A stretch of 64,000 nucleotides of DNA from Halomonas elongata. Its GTDB lineage: Bacteria > Pseudomonadota > Gammaproteobacteria > Pseudomonadales > Halomonadaceae. Below the pieces are notes generated by a model, which was not told the DNA's origin, did not search any database, and worked only from the letters and a program-made list of their open reading frames with translations. A program made the translations under genes and the position numbers. Shown here piece by piece: positions 62,306 through 64,000 of the stretch. How positions within the stretch are numbered: position 1 is the first letter of the stretch; each line of letters opens with the position of its first letter. Where the stretch lies: positions 1 to 64,000 of the forward strand of contig NZ_JAJQTQ010000014.1 in NCBI RefSeq assembly GCF_029081005.1, read 5' to 3'.

Positions 62306-62908
62306 ATGATCGAGATCCTCGCCTATGCCATTGGCGTGATGTACACGCCTGGGCCCGTGAACCTGTTTGCCTTGAATTCCGGCCTGAACGGTCGCTTCAC
62401 CTCATCACTGGGGTTCTTCACCGGTGTCGGCACGGCCATGCTGCTGTTGTTGCTGCTGTTCGGCTGGGTGGGTGCGCGCTGGGTGCGCGGCGATGCCCTG
62501 CTGGTGATCAGCGCCCTGGGATGCGCCTATATCGCCTATCTGGCCCTCAAGGTCATGCGATCCGACGTCAGCATCGACGGAACGTCCCGAGGCACCCGAC
62601 TACGCTTTCGCGATGGCCTGGTCATGCAGTTGATGAACCCCAAGGGGCTGCTGGCCACCCTGCCCATCGCGACACTCCAGTTTCCTCATGCAGGCATCGA
62701 AGGGCCCGCACTGCTGTTCGCTTCTCTGGGCCTTGCGGTGCTGGCCGCCGGCGCCCCCGGCAGTTATGCCCTGGCGGGCTTCCTGGCCGGCCGACGCCTC
62801 GGGAATCCGCGCGTCTTCAAGACTCTCAATCTGGTCATGGCGGTCCTGCTGATCGGCGTGGCAGGCTCGATCGGCTACGAGCATGTCTACCTGCCGTTGA
62901 ACGCTTGA
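62306..62908 (+). CDS. LysE/RhtB-family exporter
   Basis: A 200-residue inner-membrane protein with six hydrophobic segments. The LysE start GVMYTPGPVNLFALNSGLNGR (the usual TPGPxN motif) and the central FRDGLVMQLMNPKGLLATLPI are clear. Such proteins export amino acids or derivatives. It is probably cotranscribed with and controlled by the AraC gene upstream; the substrate is unknown. Confidence 0.87.
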   Translation: MIEILAYAIGVMYTPGPVNLFALNSGLNGRFTSSLGFFTGVGTAMLLLLLLFGWVGARWVRGDALLVISALGCAYIAYLALKVMRSDVSIDGTSRGTRLRFRDGLVMQLMNPKGLLATLPIATLQFPHAGIEGPALLFASLGLAVLAAGAPGSYALAGFLAGRRLGNPRVFKTLNLVMAVLLIGVAGSIGYEHVYLPLNA

Positions 62909-62930
62909 GAGGGCTCGCCGGGCATCGCCC

Positions 62931-63146
62931 TCACGACATGTCGCGCTGCTTGCGCGCCTTGTTGCGCCGATAAAGGCGCACCAGGGCAATCCACAGGGCG
63001 GCTACCACCATGCCCGCCAGGGTCCAGCCCTGCCAGACACGCGCCGCATCGCCCATCACGGTTTCCAGGGTGATGATGAGGATGAAGCCCAGGGCCTGGC
63101 TGGCGATGGCCAGGGCGCGGAGGGTGTCGAAGGCCGTTTTTGCCAT
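62931..63146 (-). CDS. Small membrane protein of unknown function
   Basis: A 71-residue protein with two hydrophobic segments (LAIASQALGFILIITLETVM and TLAGMVVAALWIALVRLY) and a very basic tail (RRNKARKQRDMS), likely an inner-membrane protein with a cytoplasmic C-terminus. I do not recognise a family. It converges on lysE and diverges from the TlpA-like gene. Confidence 0.55.
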   Translation of the reverse strand: MAKTAFDTLRALAIASQALGFILIITLETVMGDAARVWQGWTLAGMVVAALWIALVRLYRRNKARKQRDMS

Positions 63147-63266
63147 GAGTGCTCCCGCTGGATGACAGCCCCGCCTGCCGGCAGTAGGCTTGGCGAAACG
63201 AATCCGCCAAGTGTAACCGGTCCGGCGCGGTGCGCCGACCCTTGACCCGGAAGCCCGAACCACGCC

Positions 63267-64000
63267 ATGGATGCCATCGCCCTGGGGCCCGTGCTGATCC
63301 CCCTGCCACGCCTCTACGCCCTCGCCGTTACCCTCGTGTTGCTGGCGCTCAGCGCCTTCCTGCTGGGGCTCCCCAGGCAACGCCATGTGCGCTGGTTCAA
63401 TGGCCTGCTCATCGTCTGGCTGGTGGCGGCCCGGCTCGGCCATATCGCCCTGCATCCGGCGGCCTATGTCGAAGCGCCACTGGACATCCTCAAGTTCTGG
63501 CAGCCCGGCTTCCAGGGCGTGATCGGGCTGCTGGCGGCACTGGCCTGGACGCTCTGGTCGCTGCGCGACCGAATCGGCGCCCTGCTCGGTGCCACGGGGC
63601 TGACGATCGGCGCCTCGCTGCTGTGGCTGGCGCTGACGGCACTGGCACCGCTGGGCGGCGGCATGGCCTTGCGTCAGTTGCCCGACATCACCCTGGAAAA
63701 CCTGGAGGGAGAAAGCGTCGAGCTGGCATCCTTGACCGGTGAGAGGGTGCTGATCAACCTCTGGGCCACCTGGTGCCCGCCCTGTCGGCGAGAGATGCCG
63801 CTGCTCGACGAAGTCGACGAGCGCGAGGACGTCACCGTGGTGGTCGTCAACCAGGGCGAGGACCTGCTGCCGGTGGTGCGCTACCTCGATGATCACGACC
63901 TCGCCTTCGAGCATGCCCTGCTCGACCCCCGACAAGCCCTGATGGTCGAGAGCGAGTCGCCGGGGCTGCCCACCACCCTGCTGTTCGACGCCGAGGGCCG
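63267..64000 (+). CDS. TlpA-like thiol-disulfide protein with membrane N-terminus (partial)
   Basis: An open frame that runs off the right edge (about 244 residues seen). The first ~130 residues contain four hydrophobic segments, including LPRLYALAVTLVLLALSAFL and LIVWLVAARLGHIALHP, which recalls the core of Lgt-type proteins without its catalytic parts. From about residue 135 a thioredoxin-like domain follows with INLWATWCPPCRREMPLLDE (active-site CPPC) and the cis-proline SPGLPTTLLF. It is probably a membrane-anchored periplasmic reductase for cytochrome c or other disulfides. Confidence 0.82.
   Translation, partial: MDAIALGPVLIPLPRLYALAVTLVLLALSAFLLGLPRQRHVRWFNGLLIVWLVAARLGHIALHPAAYVEAPLDILKFWQPGFQGVIGLLAALAWTLWSLRDRIGALLGATGLTIGASLLWLALTALAPLGGGMALRQLPDITLENLEGESVELASLTGERVLINLWATWCPPCRREMPLLDEVDEREDVTVVVVNQGEDLLPVVRYLDDHDLAFEHALLDPRQALMVESESPGLPTTLLFDAEG

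Overview
The window reads as chromosomal DNA of a Halomonas-like gammaproteobacterium (Halomonadaceae). The GC content is high, long antisense open frames are common, and the left third keeps a gene order known from Pseudomonas and its relatives: minor pilins, ispH, fkpB, lspA, ileS, ribF, murJ, rpsT, proB, obgE, rpmA, rplU, ispB. The accessory genes are catabolic and transport genes for amines, amino acids and compatible-solute-like compounds, which suits a halophilic heterotroph. The genus is inferred from gene content and protein similarity recalled from memory, not from a database search.

Layout. 1-3.3 kb: a degenerate heptamer repeat, nadE, a small PP0621-type membrane protein and thiO. 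3.3-6.3 kb: a FimT-like pseudopilin facing a pilE-pilV-pilW-pilX operon that has no pilY1. 6.4-19.4 kb: core housekeeping genes, with a 16-unit heptamer array between proB and obgE. 19.4-23.5 kb: tRNA-Pro(CGG), a sugar-porter-type MFS gene behind two LacI-like operators, and a divergent LysR/DMT-exporter pair. 23.5-27.1 kb: a visibly AT-richer stretch with a decayed trimethylamine-dehydrogenase-like pseudogene, a POT transporter and a class II HDAC-like deacetylase. 27.1-31.7 kb: aminotransferase, APC permease and PuuC/KauB-type aldehyde dehydrogenase, which with the deacetylase outline a route from acetylpolyamine or polyamine to GABA.

31.8-41.1 kb: two amide-hydrolysis modules. One is FMO, RidA, DUF1028 and an ArgE-like M20 hydrolase. 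The other is a YfcC transporter, a second DUF1028 and an AllC/HyuC-like M20 hydrolase. A LysR and an FCD-type GntR lie beside them. 41.1-48.2 kb: a sigma-54 activator diverges from gbuA, a YjiH transporter, a 2-ketoarginine decarboxylase and an aldehyde dehydrogenase. This is an arginine-transaminase-type pathway (2-ketoarginine to 4-guanidinobutyraldehyde to 4-guanidinobutyrate to GABA plus urea), preceded by a good -24/-12 promoter and an upstream dyad.

48.3-56.0 kb is the least understood part: LysR, aldehyde dehydrogenase, a non-canonical M19 dipeptidase-family protein, a BCCT carrier whose aromatic box is altered, a 580-residue protein I do not recognise, and a DUF3726 protein that resembles a shortened Ldh2-family dehydrogenase. 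I regard it as the best candidate for an undescribed catabolic system. 56.0-60.2 kb: beta-alanine to malonate semialdehyde to acetyl-CoA (OapT, MmsA) with a LysR regulator. 60.5-64 kb: aldo/keto reductase, AraC/LysE pair, a small membrane protein and a TlpA-like thioredoxin cut by the window edge. No CRISPR array, prophage, integrase or insertion sequence was seen.
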